A program made the translations under genes and the position numbers. Under the pieces are notes generated by a model that had not been told where the DNA came from, made no database searches, and saw only the letters and a program-made list of their open reading frames with translations. From Actinoalloteichus fjordicus (GTDB lineage: Bacteria > Actinomycetota > Actinomycetes > Mycobacteriales > Pseudonocardiaceae), in the NCBI RefSeq assembly GCF_001941625.1, contig NZ_CP016076.1:620001-684000 (forward strand): a stretch of DNA of 64,000 nt, in the 5' to 3' direction. This document shows positions 19,919 to 31,153 of this stretch, piece by piece; position 1 is the first letter of the stretch, and each line of letters starts with the position of its first letter.

Positions 19919-20296
19919 TCAAGGGCGGTCCATGCGGTCACGGAGCCGCTGGACGTGTTCCTCGACAGACCGCTGGTGTTCTGCGGAGGCCTTCCGGTCT
20001 GCGCGGGCTAGGGCCAGCGCCGCCTCGGCCGACAGCTGGGCGCACATCATCATGTCCAGGACGGCCTCCCGACGGTCCTCAGTCTCGGCCGCGACGAGCA
20101 TGGGCCGGAGGTGCTCCACCATGCGCTCCATCTCCCCGGCCGACGCCACCAGCGCGTCGCGGGCTGCGGCCATCGCGGCGCGTCCTCGGTTGAAGTGATC
20201 CATGGCCTCGTGCCGTCGCTGTGGGGAGAGCTGGTCGAGACTCCGCAGCAGTTCGTCGCTCAGCTCGATGTTCCAGATGTCCTTCTCCGCGCTCAT
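19919..20296 (-). CDS. Helical hypothetical protein
   Basis: This 125-residue, almost entirely alpha-helical protein starts at ATG 20296 (MSAEKDIWNIELSDELLRSL) and is rich in Ala, Glu and Met, with a likely coiled coil over residues 30-120. There is no signal peptide or membrane segment. It lies convergent to the 19491 gene, and its 5' end abuts the promoter region of the rpsL operon. Function unknown. Confidence 0.6.
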   Translation of the reverse strand: MSAEKDIWNIELSDELLRSLDQLSPQRRHEAMDHFNRGRAAMAAARDALVASAGEMERMVEHLRPMLVAAETEDRREAVLDMMMCAQLSAEAALALARADRKASAEHQRSVEEHVQRLRDRMDRP

Positions 20297-20414
20297 CTGC
20301 TCAGCCTGGCACGGGGACGTGCTCGTGCGCGCCTGAGTTCTGCCCTGACTTCGGTCCTGACTTCGGCGTAGGCTGATCCACAGGTGCCTGACACTGCGGG
20401 TGACCCACCCCGTT

Positions 20415-20444
20415 TTGACCCGTCCCAGCGGGTGCGGGTATCTT
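20415..20444 (+). promoter_or_regulatory. Promoter of the rpsL-rpsG-fusA-tuf operon
   Basis: TTGACC (20415-20420) and TATCTT (20439-20444) are spaced 18 bp apart, a strong primary-sigma promoter. It leaves a leader of about 250 nt before rpsL that contains several GC-rich inverted repeats but no convincing gene. Confidence 0.7.
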
Positions 20445-20704
20445 TGCTGCCTGGGCCCGACTTGTGTTGGGCTGGTCTGTGTGCCTGTGATCGTTGGCTC
20501 ATCGCCTCCGTAACCACAGGACGGTGGAAGTCTTCCGGGTTGGCCGAGGGTTTCACGCCTGTGGGCGTGGAAGCGGGCGACACGCCCGACCTCGGGTTAC
20601 GGGGGACAGCCGCGTGACTCCAGACACGACCCGCAAGGGTCGGATATAGCCTGAGGTGCTCAAAGGAGCATCTTTACGTAGCGAACGGAAGAAGTAGCCG
20701 GTCC

Positions 20705-21079
20705 ATGCCCACGATCCAGCAGCTGGTCCGCAAGGGCCGCCAGGACAAGGTCGCGAAGACCAAGACCGCGGCGCTCAAGGGGAGCCCGCAGCGGCGCGGT
20801 GTGTGCACCCGCGTCTACACGACCACCCCTAAGAAGCCCAACTCGGCGCTGCGCAAGGTCGCGCGTGTCAAGCTGACCAGCGGCATCGAGGTGACGGCCT
20901 ACATCCCCGGTGAGGGCCACAACCTGCAGGAGCACTCGATGGTGCTCGTTCGTGGCGGCCGTGTTAAGGACCTGCCCGGTGTTCGTTACAAGATCATCCG
21001 TGGCTCTCTTGACACGCAGGGCGTGAAGAACCGCAAGCAGGCCCGCAGCCGGTACGGTGCGAAGAAGGAGAAGAGCTAA
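20705..21079 (+). CDS. rpsL: 30S ribosomal protein S12
   Basis: S12 sits at the decoding centre and controls accuracy. The 124-residue protein is full length. The segments that carry streptomycin-resistance substitutions have wild-type lysines ([13 protein letters not shown] and [12 protein letters not shown]). It is first in the str operon, with rpsG two nucleotides downstream of its stop. Confidence 0.97.
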   Translation: MPTIQQLVRKGRQDKVAKTKTAALKGSPQRRGVCTRVYTTTPKKPNSALRKVARVKLTSGIEVTAYIPGEGHNLQEHSMVLVRGGRVKDLPGVRYKIIRGSLDTQGVKNRKQARSRYGAKKEKS

Positions 21080-21081
21080 CC

Positions 21082-21552
21082 ATGCCCCGCAAGGGACCGG
21101 CCCCCAAGCGGCCGCTTATCTCCGACCCGGTGTACGCCTCGCCGCTGGTGACCCAGCTCATCAACAAGGTGCTGGTCGACGGCAAGCGTTCAGTGGCTGA
21201 GAAGATCGTGTACGAGGCCCTGGAGGGCAGTCGCGAGAAGACCGGCACCGACCCGGTCGTCACGCTCAAGCGCGCGCTCGACAACGTCAAGCCCGCCCTG
21301 GAGGTGCGCAGCCGCCGTGTCGGTGGCGCGACCTACCAGGTGCCGGTGGAGGTGCGGGCGAGCCGCTCCACCACGCTGGCTCTGCGGTGGCTGGTCGGCT
21401 TCGCCCGTCAGCGTCGTGAGAAGACGATGGTCGAGCGCCTGACGAACGAGCTGCTGGACGCGAGCAACGGACTCGGGGCGAGTGTGAAGCGCCGCGAAGA
21501 CACCCACAAGATGGCCGAGTCGAACAAGGCCTTCGCGCATTACCGCTGGTGA
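21082..21552 (+). CDS. rpsG: 30S ribosomal protein S7
   Basis: S7 nucleates assembly of the 30S head and contacts E-site tRNA. The 156-residue product has the family signature [20 protein letters not shown] near the N terminus and the conserved C-terminal [18 protein letters not shown]. The start lies 2 nt after rpsL, so translation is coupled. A structured spacer of about 140 nt separates it from fusA. Confidence 0.97.
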   Translation: MPRKGPAPKRPLISDPVYASPLVTQLINKVLVDGKRSVAEKIVYEALEGSREKTGTDPVVTLKRALDNVKPALEVRSRRVGGATYQVPVEVRASRSTTLALRWLVGFARQRREKTMVERLTNELLDASNGLGASVKRREDTHKMAESNKAFAHYRW

Positions 21553-21558
21553 TCGAGG

Positions 21559-21640
21559 ATGCCCGACACGATCGACTTCGTCGGTCACGGCTCCGCCTCG
21601 GATCGGACATCCGATTCGAGGCCTGCTGTTGTCGGGCCTT
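21559..21640 (+). other. Nested inverted repeats in rpsG-fusA spacer
   Basis: An outer pairing of GCCCGACA near 21561 with TGTCGGGC near 21630 encloses an inner stem (CCTCGGATCGG with CCGATTCGAGG, one mismatch). The structure has no T tract. It may be an mRNA processing or pausing element within the str operon. Confidence 0.35.
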
Positions 21641-21694
21641 CGGCCACCCCTAGAGACAGCTAGACAAAGCTGATCAGGAACGGGGAAGACTCTC

Positions 21695-23794
21695 GTGGCA
21701 CGCGACGTGCTGACTGACCTGGCCAAGGTCCGCAACATCGGGATCATGGCCCACATCGACGCGGGCAAGACCACCACGACCGAGCGGATCCTCTTCTACA
21801 CGGGGATCAACTACAAGATCGGCGAGGTGCACGACGGCGCGGCGACGATGGACTGGATGGAGGAGGAGCAGAAGCGGGGTATCACCATCACCTCGGCTGC
21901 CACCACCACCTTCTGGGCAGACCACCAGATCAACATCATCGACACTCCCGGGCACGTCGACTTCACCGTCGAGGTGGAACGGTCGTTGCGCGTGCTCGAC
22001 GGCGCGGTCGCGGTGTTCGATGGCAAGGAAGGCGTCGAGCCGCAGTCCGAGCAGGTCTGGCGGCAGGCGGACAAGTACGAGGTTCCGCGAGTCTGCTTCG
22101 TCAACAAGATGGACAAGCTCGGTGCGGACTTCTACTTCACCGTGCGCACCATCGAGGAGCGCCTCGGTGCCCGCCCGCTCGTCATCCAGCTGCCCATCGG
22201 TGCTGAGAACGACTTCGCGGGTGTCGTCGACCTGGTGAACATGCGCGCGCTGACCTGGCGTGGCGACGTTCAGAAGGGCGAGGACTACACCGTCGAGGAG
22301 ATCCCGGCGGATCTGGCCGAGAAGGCCGCCGAGTACCGGGAGAAGCTCGTCGAGGCCGTGGCCGAGACCGACGAGGAGCTCATGGAGCTCTACCTCGGCG
22401 GTGGCGAGTTGTCGCTGGAGCAGATCAAGGCGGGCATCCGCAAGATCACGATCGCTCGTGAGGCCTACCCGGTGCTCTGTGGCTCCGCGTTCAAGAACAA
22501 GGGCGTTCAGCCCATGCTCGACGCGGTCATCGACTACCTGCCCTCGCCGCTGGACGTGCCGCCGATGGAGGGTCTGCTGCTCGACGGCGAGACTCCCGCC
22601 ACTCGGCAGCCCAACGTCGACGAGCCCTTCTCCGCCCTGGCATTCAAGATCGCCGCGCACCCGTTCTTCGGGAAGCTGACCTACATCCGGGTCTACTCGG
22701 GCAAGGTCAGCTCCGGCACGCAGCTCGTGAACGCCACCAAGGACCGGAAGGAGCGCATCGGGAAGCTCTTCCAGATGCACTCCAACAAGGAGAACCCGGT
22801 CGAGGACGCGCAGGCGGGTCACATCTACGCGGTGATCGGTCTCAAGGAGACCACCACCGGTGACACGCTCGCCGACCCGCAGAAGCCCATCGTCCTCGAG
22901 TCGATGAGCTTCCCGGAGCCGGTCATCCAGGTGGCGATCGAGCCCAAGACCAAGAGTGACCAGGAGAAGCTGGGTACGGCGATCCAGAAGCTCGCCGAGG
23001 AAGACCCGACGTTCCAGGTCAAGCTTGACGAGGAGACCGGTCAGACCATCATCGCCGGTATGGGCGAGCTGCACCTCGAGGTGCTGGTCAACCGGATGAA
23101 GAGCGACTACAAGGTCGAGGCGAACATCGGTAAGCCGCAGGTGGCCTACCGGGAGACGATTCGCAAGACGATCGAGAAGGTCGAGTACACCCACAAGAAG
23201 CAGACGGGTGGCTCTGGCCAGTTCGCTCGAGTGATCGTGAAGCTGGAACCGTTGGAGAGCACCGACGGTGCGCTCTACGAGTTCGAGAACAAGGTCAGCG
23301 GTGGCCGGGTGCCGAGGGAGTACATTCCGTCGGTCGACGCGGGCGCCCAGGACGCGATGCAGTACGGAGTGTTGGCGGGCTACCCGCTGGTGGGGCTGAA
23401 GTTCACCCTGCTGGACGGCGCCTACCACGAGGTGGACTCCTCCGAGATGGCGTTCAAGATCGCCGGTTCGATGGCGATGAAGGAAGCCGCTCGCAAGGCC
23501 TCCCCGGCACTGCTCGAGCCCATGATGGCTGTCGAGGTGACGACCCCTGAGGATTACATGGGCGACGTCATCGGCGACCTGAACTCCCGCCGTGGCCACA
23601 TCCAGGCCATGGAGGAGCGCAGTGGTGCGCGCGTCGTCAAGGCGCTCGTTCCTCTGTCGGAGATGTTCGGGTATGTCGGCGACCTGCGTTCCAAGACGCA
23701 GGGTCGGGCGAACTACTCGATGCAGTTCGACTCCTACGCCGAGGTTCCGACGAACGTCGCAAAGGAGATCATCGCGAAGGCGACCGGTGAGTGA
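21695..23794 (+). CDS. fusA: Elongation factor G
   Basis: EF-G is the GTPase that drives ribosomal translocation and, with RRF, ribosome recycling. The 699-residue protein has P loop [19 protein letters not shown], switch [11 protein letters not shown] and [10 protein letters not shown] for guanine recognition, followed by domains II-V. GTG 21695 follows GGAACGGGGAAG. No sign of the FusA2 paralogue type. tuf follows after 230 nt. Confidence 0.97.
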   Translation: MARDVLTDLAKVRNIGIMAHIDAGKTTTTERILFYTGINYKIGEVHDGAATMDWMEEEQKRGITITSAATTTFWADHQINIIDTPGHVDFTVEVERSLRVLDGAVAVFDGKEGVEPQSEQVWRQADKYEVPRVCFVNKMDKLGADFYFTVRTIEERLGARPLVIQLPIGAENDFAGVVDLVNMRALTWRGDVQKGEDYTVEEIPADLAEKAAEYREKLVEAVAETDEELMELYLGGGELSLEQIKAGIRKITIAREAYPVLCGSAFKNKGVQPMLDAVIDYLPSPLDVPPMEGLLLDGETPATRQPNVDEPFSALAFKIAAHPFFGKLTYIRVYSGKVSSGTQLVNATKDRKERIGKLFQMHSNKENPVEDAQAGHIYAVIGLKETTTGDTLADPQKPIVLESMSFPEPVIQVAIEPKTKSDQEKLGTAIQKLAEEDPTFQVKLDEETGQTIIAGMGELHLEVLVNRMKSDYKVEANIGKPQVAYRETIRKTIEKVEYTHKKQTGGSGQFARVIVKLEPLESTDGALYEFENKVSGGRVPREYIPSVDAGAQDAMQYGVLAGYPLVGLKFTLLDGAYHEVDSSEMAFKIAGSMAMKEAARKASPALLEPMMAVEVTTPEDYMGDVIGDLNSRRGHIQAMEERSGARVVKALVPLSEMFGYVGDLRSKTQGRANYSMQFDSYAEVPTNVAKEIIAKATGE

Positions 23795-23815
23795 GTCTCA
23801 CCTGTAACGCGGCCT

Positions 23816-23835
23816 GCCGAGGAGTTCTCCTCGGC
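23816..23835 (+). other. Hairpin in fusA-tuf spacer
   Basis: GCCGAGGAG (23816-23824) is followed by TT and its perfect complement CTCCTCGGC (23827-23835). A second stem around 23888-23912 (CTCCGG with CCGGAG) follows. These may tune fusA/tuf read-through. No T tract is present. Confidence 0.35.
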
Positions 23836-24024
23836 TCGGCTGCGGGTGAGCGGCTCGACCAGCCGACGCAAATCCAGCGGTAAGTGCTCCGGTGCCCGTC
23901 GGGCTCCGGAGCCCTCCGAGGGGGAAATGTCATCGGCCGCCTCGTATGGGCGGCGAAAATCGAAACCGTCGAGCACATACAACAGTCCGTGCGGCGGAAA
24001 GATTAAGTCCAGGAGGACAAACCA

Positions 24025-25218
24025 GTGGCGAAGGCGAAGTTCGAGCGGACGAAGCCGCACGTCAACATCGGCACCATCGGTCACATCGACCATGGCAAGA
24101 CCACGCTGACCGCGGCGATCTCCAAGGTCCTGCACGACAAGTTCCCGGACCTCAACCCTCTGATGGCCTTCGACTCGATCGACAAGGCGCCCGAGGAGAA
24201 GCAGCGCGGCATCACGATCTCCATCGCGCACATCGAGTACCAGACGGAGAAGCGTCACTACGCGCACGTCGACTGCCCCGGCCACGCCGACTACGTGAAG
24301 AACATGATCACGGGTGCGGCGCAGATGGACGGTGCGATCCTCGTGGTCGCCGCCACCGACGGCCCGATGCCGCAGACGCGTGAGCACGTGCTGCTGGCCC
24401 GTCAGGTCGGCGTTCCCTACATCGTGGTGGCCCTGAACAAGGCCGACATGGTGGACGACGAGGAGATCTTCGAGCTCGTCGAGATGGAGGTCCGTGAGCT
24501 GCTGTCGGCTCAGGAGTTCCCCGGCGACGACCTCCCGGTCGTGCGCGTCTCCGCGCTCAAGGCGCTGGAGGGCGACGCCGAGTGGAGCGCGAAGCTCCTC
24601 GAGCTGATGGACGCGGTCGACGAGAACATCCCGGAGCCGGAGCGCGAGGTCGACAAGGCGTTCCTGATGCCGGTGGAGGACGTCTTCACCATCACCGGTC
24701 GTGGCACCGTGGTCACCGGTCGTATCGAGCGCGGCATCGTCAAGGTGAACGAGGAGGTGGAGGTCGTCGGCATCAAGGAGAAGTCCCTGAAGACGACCGT
24801 CACCAGCATCGAGATGTTCAACAAGTTCCTCGATGAGGGCCAGGCTGGCGACAACGCCGCTCTGCTGCTCCGCGGCATCAAGCGCGAGCAGGTCGAGCGC
24901 GGCATGGTCGTCACGAAGCCGGGCTCCAACACCCCGCACACCAGCTTCGAGGCCGAGGTCTACATCCTCTCGAAGGACGAGGGTGGCCGTCACACGCCGT
25001 TCTTCAACAACTACCGTCCCCAGTTCTACTTCCGGACGACGGACGTGACCGGCGTGGTCACGCTGCCCGAGGGCACCGAGATGGTCATGCCCGGCGACAA
25101 CACCGCGATCTCGGTGGAGCTGATCCAGCCCATCGCGATGGACGAGGGTCTGCGTCTGGCGATTCGTGAGGGCGGTCGCACCGTCGGCGCGGGTCGCGTC
25201 ACCAAGATCAACAAGTGA
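24025..25218 (+). CDS. tuf: Elongation factor Tu
   Basis: EF-Tu delivers aminoacyl-tRNA to the ribosome. The 397-residue protein shows P loop [19 protein letters not shown] and NKADMVDD, with complete domains II and III. GTG 24025 follows CCAGGAGGACAA. One detail: near the C terminus the sequence reads [10 protein letters not shown], with Leu378 where many bacterial EF-Tu proteins have Phe, next to the alanine linked to kirromycin resistance in E. coli. Whether this affects elfamycin sensitivity is unknown. Confidence 0.97.
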   Translation: MAKAKFERTKPHVNIGTIGHIDHGKTTLTAAISKVLHDKFPDLNPLMAFDSIDKAPEEKQRGITISIAHIEYQTEKRHYAHVDCPGHADYVKNMITGAAQMDGAILVVAATDGPMPQTREHVLLARQVGVPYIVVALNKADMVDDEEIFELVEMEVRELLSAQEFPGDDLPVVRVSALKALEGDAEWSAKLLELMDAVDENIPEPEREVDKAFLMPVEDVFTITGRGTVVTGRIERGIVKVNEEVEVVGIKEKSLKTTVTSIEMFNKFLDEGQAGDNAALLLRGIKREQVERGMVVTKPGSNTPHTSFEAEVYILSKDEGGRHTPFFNNYRPQFYFRTTDVTGVVTLPEGTEMVMPGDNTAISVELIQPIAMDEGLRLAIREGGRTVGAGRVTKINK

Positions 25219-25224
25219 CTCACC

Positions 25225-25259
25225 GTGGGGAGGGCTCCTGATCCAGGGGCCCTCCCCAC
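25225..25259 (+). terminator. Terminator after tuf
   Basis: GTGGGGAGGG (25225-25234) pairs with CCCTCCCCAC (25250-25259), a 10-bp stem 6 nt after the tuf stop. The following stretch to 25689 holds the rpsJ leader and possibly its promoter (TAGGGT at 25569-25574 with no good -35). No gene is visible there. Confidence 0.75.
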
Positions 25260-25689
25260 CCCCGATTTGGAGGCCTACCTCGGGGTATGGCATCCTGTAA
25301 GGGTTGCTCGTCGGAGGCTGTCGGTGAAGCATTGCGAACCGACAGCCTCGGCGCGAGCGCCCCGCGTCCGCAGCCTTGAGGATCGACTCGAGATCGGTGT
25401 CGGCCGGGGCTGCACGAACGCAGGTCCATCAGCGGACCCTGCGGGGTGCAGGGGGTCGAGAGATCCACACCACCGATGACGTCACAGGCATCGGTCTGAG
25501 CATCGGGCGCGACACGCCCGACCGCGTGGACCGGGTGACGGTGACGACTGGCAGTGTTTTTTCCTGAATAGGGTGTCTCCTTACGCAGGGGAGCAGCACG
25601 GGCCGGGAGGATCCAGGTCGGGATCAACGCGAGGCAACCGCAGCGTGTTAGTCAGAAGCGGCACGAGATTAGAGGAACGGCAAGCCACT

Positions 25690-25995
25690 ATGGCGGGACA
25701 GAAGATCCGCATCCGGCTCAAGGCCTACGACCACGAGGCGATCGACGCGTCCGCGCGCAAGATCGTCGAGACCGTGACGCGCACCGGCGCTCGGGTCGTC
25801 GGACCTGTGCCGCTGCCCACCGAGAAGAACGTGTACTGCGTCATCCGCTCGCCGCACAAGTACAAGGATTCGCGCGAGCACTTCGAGATGCGCACGCACA
25901 AGCGTCTGATCGACATTCTCGACCCGTCGCCGAAGACGGTGGACGCGCTGATGCGCATCGACCTGCCGGCCAGTGTCGACGTCAACATTCAGTGA
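25690..25995 (+). CDS. rpsJ: 30S ribosomal protein S10 / NusE
   Basis: S10 is a 30S head protein that also acts as the antitermination factor NusE. The 101-residue product begins [19 protein letters not shown] and has the signature [23 protein letters not shown] 25690 is the conserved start; longer in-frame starts upstream extend into the leader. It is the first gene of the S10 operon. Confidence 0.97.
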   Translation: MAGQKIRIRLKAYDHEAIDASARKIVETVTRTGARVVGPVPLPTEKNVYCVIRSPHKYKDSREHFEMRTHKRLIDILDPSPKTVDALMRIDLPASVDVNIQ

Positions 25996-26029
25996 TTCGG
26001 GCGCTAGAGCGGCGGAGATAACGAGACCC

Positions 26030-26680
26030 ATGTCTGACAAGCAGATCAAGGGGATCCTGGGCACCAAACTTGGTATGTCCCAGGTCTTCGACGAGAACAA
26101 CCGGATCGTACCGGTCACGGTCGTCAAGGCCGATCCGAACGTGGTCACCCAGATCCGGACCGACGAGAAGGACGGCTACTCGGCCGTCCAGCTGGCATAC
26201 GGCGCCATTGACCCTCGTAAGGTCAACAAGCCCGAGACCGGCCACTTCAGCAAGGCGAAGGTGACCCCTCGCAGGCACCTGGTGGAGCTGCGCAGCAGCA
26301 ACGCCGGTGAGTACGAGGTCGGCCAGGAGGTGACGGCCGACGTGTTCGATCAGGGCACGCTGGTCGACGTCGTGGCCACGAGCAAGGGCAAGGGCACCGC
26401 CGGTGTCATGAAGCGACACGGCTTCGCGGGTCTGAGCGCCAGCCACGGTACTCAGCGCAAGCACCGCTCGCCCGGCTCCATCGGCGGCTGCGCCACTCCC
26501 GGTCGCGTCTTCAAGGGCGTCCGGATGGCCGGACGCATGGGCAACGTGCGGGTCACCACGCAGAACCTGACCGTGCACCGGGTCGACCTCGAGGCGGGAC
26601 TCATCCTGCTCAAGGGTGCGGTTCCCGGCCCGAAGGGCGGCCTCGTGCTGGTCAAGAGCGCTGCTAAGGGCGGTGTCTGA
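26030..26680 (+). CDS. rplC: 50S ribosomal protein L3
   Basis: L3 is an early-assembling 23S rRNA protein that reaches toward the peptidyl transferase centre. The 216-residue product has [17 protein letters not shown] at the start and the family region [20 protein letters not shown] with a long extension contacting rRNA. The start follows GCGGAGATAACGAG. Its TGA overlaps the ATG of rplD by one base. Confidence 0.97.
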   Translation: MSDKQIKGILGTKLGMSQVFDENNRIVPVTVVKADPNVVTQIRTDEKDGYSAVQLAYGAIDPRKVNKPETGHFSKAKVTPRRHLVELRSSNAGEYEVGQEVTADVFDQGTLVDVVATSKGKGTAGVMKRHGFAGLSASHGTQRKHRSPGSIGGCATPGRVFKGVRMAGRMGNVRVTTQNLTVHRVDLEAGLILLKGAVPGPKGGLVLVKSAAKGGV

Positions 26681-27390
26681 TGAGCGCGAATGTTGAGATC
26701 AAGACCCCGGACGGCAAGGCCGACGGCAGCATCGAGCTGCCCGCCGACGTCTTCGACGTCCAGGCGAACATGGCCCTGATGCACCAGGTCGTGGTCGCGC
26801 AGCAGGCGGCGGCTCGGCAGGGCACGCACGACACGAAGACCCGCGGCGAGGTTCGCGGCGGTGGGCGTAAGCCGTACCGCCAGAAGGGCACCGGCCGCGC
26901 CCGTCAGGGTTCGGTTCGTGCGCCGCAGTTCGTCGGCGGTGGTGTCGTGCACGGCCCGACTCCGCGCGACTACTCCCAGCGGACGCCCAAGAAGATGAAG
27001 GCCGCCGCTCTGCGCGGTGCCCTCTCCGACCGGGCCCGCGAGGGGCAGCTGCACGTGGTCACCTCGCTGGTGGACGGCGAGAAGCCCTCGACGAAGTTCG
27101 CTCGTCAGGCGCTGCGCACGATCACCGAGGCCCGCCGCGTGCTGGTCGTCCTGCACCGTGAGGACGTCCTGGGCTGGCAGAGCCTGCGCAACCTTTCCGA
27201 CGTGCACCTGATCGCTCCCGACCAGCTCAACACGTACGACGTGCTGGTCAACGACGACCTGGTGTTCACGAAGGCGGCTCTGGAGAGCTTCCTCTCCGGC
27301 TCGGCCCGGCGGTCTGGCAAGGCCACCGCTCGGTCCGGCGCGAGCGCCGACGCTACCGAGTCCGACTCAGATGGGGAGGCTGGGAAGTGA
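26680..27390 (+). CDS. rplD: 50S ribosomal protein L4
   Basis: L4 lines the peptide exit tunnel and, in some bacteria, represses the S10 operon. The 236-residue product has the tunnel loop region [20 protein letters not shown] and a Ser/Ala-rich C-terminal tail (about 25 residues) typical of high-GC actinobacteria. It overlaps rplC by 1 nt and rplW by 4 nt. Confidence 0.97.
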   Translation: MSANVEIKTPDGKADGSIELPADVFDVQANMALMHQVVVAQQAAARQGTHDTKTRGEVRGGGRKPYRQKGTGRARQGSVRAPQFVGGGVVHGPTPRDYSQRTPKKMKAAALRGALSDRAREGQLHVVTSLVDGEKPSTKFARQALRTITEARRVLVVLHREDVLGWQSLRNLSDVHLIAPDQLNTYDVLVNDDLVFTKAALESFLSGSARRSGKATARSGASADATESDSDGEAGK

Positions 27391-27686
27391 TCCCCGACCC
27401 TCGCGACATCTTGGTTGCTCCGGTCGTCTCCGAGAAGAGCTACGGCCTTCTCGAGGAGAAGAAGTACACCTTCGTGGTGGTTCCGGACGCCAACAAGACG
27501 CAGATCAAGATCGCCGTCGAGCAGGTCTTCGGCGTGAAGGTCGCGAGCGTGAACACGCTCAACCGTCAGGGTAAGCGCAAGCGCACCCGCACCGGGTACG
27601 GCAAGCGCAAGGACACCAAGCGGGCGATCGTGACCTTGCACCCGGAGAGCAAGCCGATCGAGATCTTCGGCGGGCCGTCCGCGTGA
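27387..27686 (+). CDS. rplW: 50S ribosomal protein L23
   Basis: L23 lies at the tunnel exit and docks trigger factor and SRP. The 99-residue product has [20 protein letters not shown] and the loop [20 protein letters not shown]. It starts at GTG within the 3' end of rplD (GTGA overlap), indicating coupling. Confidence 0.96.
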   Translation: MIPDPRDILVAPVVSEKSYGLLEEKKYTFVVVPDANKTQIKIAVEQVFGVKVASVNTLNRQGKRKRTRTGYGKRKDTKRAIVTLHPESKPIEIFGGPSA

Positions 27687-27731
27687 CGCGGCCGGACCGA
27701 ACCGGACTGAACGACTGAGGACTGCACAGAC

Positions 27732-28565
27732 ATGGGCATCCGCAAGTACAAGCCGACGACACCGGGTCGTCGTGGTGCCAGCGTGGCCGACTTCGCCGAG
27801 ATCACTCGGTCGACGCCGGAGAAGTCGCTGGTCCGTCCGCTGCACGGCCGCGGTGGTCGTAACGCGCACGGAAAGATCACGACCCGGCACAAGGGTGGTG
27901 GCCACAAGCGCGCCTACCGTCTGATCGACTTCCGTCGGTTGGACAAGGACGGCGTGCCTGCCAAGGTCGCGCACATCGAGTACGACCCGAACCGCACCGC
28001 CCGCATCGCGCTGCTGCACTACGCGGACGGCGAGAAGCGCTACATCATCGCCCCGGAGAAGACGCGCCAGGGCGACGTGATCGAGAGCGGTCCCCGGGCT
28101 GACATCAAGCCGGGCAACAACCTGCCGCTGCGCAACATCCCGACCGGCACCGTGGTGCACGCCATCGAGCTTCGGCCCGGCGGCGGCGCCAAGATCGCCA
28201 GGTCGGCGGGTGCCAGTGTGCAGCTGGTCGCCAAGGACGGGCCCTACGCCCAGCTCCGGATGCCGTCCGGTGAGATCCGCAACGTGGACGTGCGTTGTCG
28301 CGCCACGATCGGTGAGGTCGGCAACTCCGAGCAGGGCAACATCAACTGGGGCAAGGCGGGACGGATGCGGTGGAAGGGCAAGCGCCCGACCGTCCGTGGT
28401 GTCGCCATGAACCCGGTCGACCACCCCCACGGTGGTGGTGAGGGTAAGACCTCCGGTGGTCGCCACCCGGTGAACCCGGCTGGTAAGCCCGAGGGTCGTA
28501 CGCGTCGTAACAAGCCGAGTGACAAGCTCATCGTCCGCCGACGCCGCACCGGCAAGAAGCGCTGA
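27732..28565 (+). CDS. rplB: 50S ribosomal protein L2
   Basis: L2 is a core 23S rRNA protein needed for subunit association and peptidyl transferase assembly. The 277-residue product carries the conserved [21 protein letters not shown] segment and the C-terminal [20 protein letters not shown] signature with its essential histidine. ATG follows CTGAGGACTGCACAGAC. Confidence 0.97.
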   Translation: MGIRKYKPTTPGRRGASVADFAEITRSTPEKSLVRPLHGRGGRNAHGKITTRHKGGGHKRAYRLIDFRRLDKDGVPAKVAHIEYDPNRTARIALLHYADGEKRYIIAPEKTRQGDVIESGPRADIKPGNNLPLRNIPTGTVVHAIELRPGGGAKIARSAGASVQLVAKDGPYAQLRMPSGEIRNVDVRCRATIGEVGNSEQGNINWGKAGRMRWKGKRPTVRGVAMNPVDHPHGGGEGKTSGGRHPVNPAGKPEGRTRRNKPSDKLIVRRRRTGKKR

Positions 28566-28583
28566 GCAGGGAGGGAGTGAAGG

Positions 28584-28865
28584 ATGCCACGCAGCCTGAA
28601 GAAGGGCCCGTTCGTCGACGACCACCTGCTCAAGAAGGTGGACGTACTGAACGAGTCCGGCAAGAAGACGGTGATCAAGACCTGGTCCCGGCGCTCGACG
28701 ATCATTCCGGACATGCTCGGGCACACGTTCGCCGTGCACGACGGTCGCAAGCACGTCCCGGTGTTCGTGTCCGAGGCGATGGTGGGTCACAAGCTGGGCG
28801 AGTTCGCCCCGACCCGCACCTTCAAAGGTCACGTCAAGGAAGACCGCAGGTCTCGCCGCCGCTGA
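28584..28865 (+). CDS. rpsS: 30S ribosomal protein S19
   Basis: S19 forms a complex with S13 in the 30S head. The 93-residue product begins [19 protein letters not shown] and has the signature [30 protein letters not shown] site precedes ATG. Confidence 0.97.
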   Translation: MPRSLKKGPFVDDHLLKKVDVLNESGKKTVIKTWSRRSTIIPDMLGHTFAVHDGRKHVPVFVSEAMVGHKLGEFAPTRTFKGHVKEDRRSRRR

Positions 28866-28917
28866 CGCGGGCTTCGACGCGAGATTCACGGACTAGCAAG
28901 AGCAAGGGGAAACAGCG

Positions 28918-29349
28918 ATGAACGCCCGAAACGACGCTGTGGCGCCGGAAGGCGAAGAGACGCCGTCGCGTGCCGTGGCGCGGGCCCGCTATGTCCGCGC
29001 CACGCCGATGAAGGTGCGCCGCGTGGTCGATCTCGTCAGGGGCCGTCACGCTCAGGAGGCCCTGGCCGTGCTCCGGTTCGCGCCGCAGTCTGCCAGCGAG
29101 CCGGTCGAGAAGGTGCTTGCGAGCGCCATCGCCAACGCCGAGAACAACCTCGACCTCGATCCGGAGACGCTCTGGATCAGCAGCATCTACGTGGACGAGG
29201 GGCCGACGCTGAAGCGCATCCGGCCGCGGGCTCAGGGCCGCGCGTACCGGGTCCGTAAGCGGACCAGCCACATCACCGTCGAGGTCGAGTCCCGGCCGCA
29301 GGCCACGGGCCGGACTCGCAAGTCCAGCGTGAAGGGAAGTGCCCGGTAG
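28918..29349 (+). CDS. rplV: 50S ribosomal protein L22
   Basis: L22 binds 23S rRNA, and its beta-hairpin lines the exit tunnel near the macrolide site. The 143-residue product shows [19 protein letters not shown] and the hairpin [20 protein letters not shown] without obvious insertions or deletions. ATG follows AGCAAGGGGAAAC. Its TAG overlaps the rpsC GTG by one base. Confidence 0.96.
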   Translation: MNARNDAVAPEGEETPSRAVARARYVRATPMKVRRVVDLVRGRHAQEALAVLRFAPQSASEPVEKVLASAIANAENNLDLDPETLWISSIYVDEGPTLKRIRPRAQGRAYRVRKRTSHITVEVESRPQATGRTRKSSVKGSAR

Positions 29350-30191
29350 TGGGTCAGAAAATCAACCCGCACGGCTTCCGGCTGGGGATCACCACCGACT
29401 GGAAGTCCCGCTGGTACGCCGACAAGCAGTACGCCGAGTATGTGTCGGAGGACGTCAAGATCCGCCGAATGCTCTCCAAGGGCATGGAGCGGGCAGGCAT
29501 CTCCAAGGTGGAGATCGAGCGCACCCGAGACCGGGTCCGCGTCGACATCCACACCGCACGGCCCGGCATCGTGATCGGCCGCCGCGGCGCGGAGGCCGAC
29601 CGCATCCGCGGTGAGCTGGAGAAGCTGACCAAGAAGCAGATCCAGCTCAACATCCTTGAGGTCAAGGGTTCCGAGTCCGATTCGCAGCTCGTGGCGCAGA
29701 ACGTCGCCGAGCAGCTCTCCAACCGGGTGTCCTTCCGGCGCGCGATGCGTAAGGCGATGCAGTCGTCGATGCGCTCGCCGCAGGTCAAGGGCATTCGGGT
29801 GCAGGTGAGCGGCCGCCTCGGCGGTGCGGAGATGTCGCGCTCGGAGTTCTACCGCGAGGGTCGGGTTCCGCTGCACACGCTGCGTGCGGACATCGACTAC
29901 GGCTTCTTCGAGGCCAAGACGACCTTCGGCCGTATCGGCGTGAAGGTCTGGATCTACAAGGGTGAGCTGGTCGGCGGCCTGAAGGCTCGCGAGGCTGCGG
30001 CTGCCGAGGCTCGGGCACCTCGCCGGGACCGTTCGGATCGGGCGGACCGCCCGGACCGGCCCAACCGTCGTCGCTCCGGTGCGTCCGGGACGACCGCGGC
30101 AGGCACCGAGGCCGGACGGGCTGCGGCCGAGACGGCGGAGAAGACGGCGGTCGCGACTTCGCCGTCCGCCGGCGAGAAGACGGAGGGCTGA
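29349..30191 (+). CDS. rpsC: 30S ribosomal protein S3
   Basis: S3 forms part of the mRNA entry channel and contributes helicase activity. The 280-residue product contains the KH domain ([20 protein letters not shown]) and the C-terminal S3 domain. An extra tail of about 60 residues rich in Arg, Asp, Ala and Pro ([18 protein letters not shown]) is typical of high-GC actinobacteria. It starts at GTG overlapping rplV. Confidence 0.97.
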   Translation: MGQKINPHGFRLGITTDWKSRWYADKQYAEYVSEDVKIRRMLSKGMERAGISKVEIERTRDRVRVDIHTARPGIVIGRRGAEADRIRGELEKLTKKQIQLNILEVKGSESDSQLVAQNVAEQLSNRVSFRRAMRKAMQSSMRSPQVKGIRVQVSGRLGGAEMSRSEFYREGRVPLHTLRADIDYGFFEAKTTFGRIGVKVWIYKGELVGGLKAREAAAAEARAPRRDRSDRADRPDRPNRRRSGASGTTAAGTEAGRAAAETAEKTAVATSPSAGEKTEG

Positions 30192-30194
30192 GAA

Positions 30195-30614
30195 GTGCTC
30201 ATCCCGCGTAAGGTCAAGTTCCGTAAGCAGCACCGCCCCGACCGGAGCGGCGCAGCCAAGGGCGGGACGCGGGTCACCTTCGGTGAGTTCGGGATCCAGG
30301 CTCTGGAGCCCGCTTACGTCACCAACAGGCAGATCGAGTCCGCTCGTATCGCCATCAACCGGCACATCCGTCGTGGTGGCAAGGTCTGGATCAACATCTT
30401 CCCGGACCGCCCGCTGACCAAGAAGCCTGCCGAGACCCGGATGGGTTCCGGTAAGGGTTCGCCGGAGCAGTGGATCTCCAATGTGAAGCCCGGCCGGGTG
30501 CTGTTCGAGATGACTTACCCGAACGAGACGGTCGCTCGCGAGGCGTTGCTGCGCGCGATTCACAAGCTTCCGATGAAGTGCCGCATCGTCACACGTGAGG
30601 GTGGTGAGTTCTGA
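30195..30614 (+). CDS. rplP: 50S ribosomal protein L16
   Basis: L16 positions tRNA at the A site near the peptidyl transferase centre. The 139-residue product begins [19 protein letters not shown] and has the signature [22 protein letters not shown] 30195 follows GGAGGG located in the rpsC 3' end. It overlaps rpmC by one base. Confidence 0.97.
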   Translation: MLIPRKVKFRKQHRPDRSGAAKGGTRVTFGEFGIQALEPAYVTNRQIESARIAINRHIRRGGKVWINIFPDRPLTKKPAETRMGSGKGSPEQWISNVKPGRVLFEMTYPNETVAREALLRAIHKLPMKCRIVTREGGEF

Positions 30615-30868
30615 TGGCAGCGGTCAGCACCGCAGCCGAGCTGCGTGAGCTCACCGAGAGCGAGCTCGTTCAGCGTCTTCGGGAGGCCAAGGAGGAGCTG
30701 TTCAACCTCCGCTTCCAGATGGCGACCGGACAGCTGGAGAACAACCGTCGGCTGCGCGTCGTGCGGCATGACATCGCCAGGATCTACACCGTGATGCGTG
30801 AGCGCGAGCTGGGCTTGTCCGTCTCGCCGGACCAGGCGGACGCGACCACGAGTGAAGGTGCGGCATGA
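30614..30868 (+). CDS. rpmC: 50S ribosomal protein L29
   Basis: L29 sits near the tunnel exit next to L23. The 84-residue product has [20 protein letters not shown] and [19 protein letters not shown], with a short C-terminal tail. It overlaps rplP by 1 nt and rpsQ by 4 nt. Confidence 0.96.
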   Translation: MAAVSTAAELRELTESELVQRLREAKEELFNLRFQMATGQLENNRRLRVVRHDIARIYTVMRERELGLSVSPDQADATTSEGAA

Positions 30869-31143
30869 GCGAGAACGAGCAGAAGACCGAGACGCGGAAC
30901 AACCGCAAGGTTCGCGAGGGTTACGTCGTCTCGGACAAGATGGACAAGACGGTCGTCGTGCAGCTTGAGGACCGTAAGAAGCACTCCCTGTACGGCAAGG
31001 TTCTGCGGAGCACCACCAAGGTCAAGGTGCACGACGAGCAGAACGCCGCAGGCGTGGGCGACCGGGTCCTGCTCATGGAGACTCGACCGCTGTCGGCGAC
31101 CAAGCGCTGGCGCATCGTCGAGATCCTCGAGAAGGCCAGGTAG
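30865..31143 (+). CDS. rpsQ: 30S ribosomal protein S17
   Basis: S17 is a primary 16S rRNA-binding protein. The 92-residue product has [20 protein letters not shown] and ends with [16 protein letters not shown]. It starts inside the last codons of rpmC. A strong hairpin just downstream suggests the end of the S10 operon. Confidence 0.96.
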   Translation: MSENEQKTETRNNRKVREGYVVSDKMDKTVVVQLEDRKKHSLYGKVLRSTTKVKVHDEQNAAGVGDRVLLMETRPLSATKRWRIVEILEKAR

Positions 31144-31153
31144 GAATCGCGGC

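Noticed and set aside
20800-20990. Possible streptomycin-resistant rpsL allele
   Set aside because: Both key lysine regions are wild type.
21674-23599. Minus-strand open frames opposite fusA and tuf
   Set aside because: Same codon-bias shadow; low-complexity His/Asp/Leu-rich translation.
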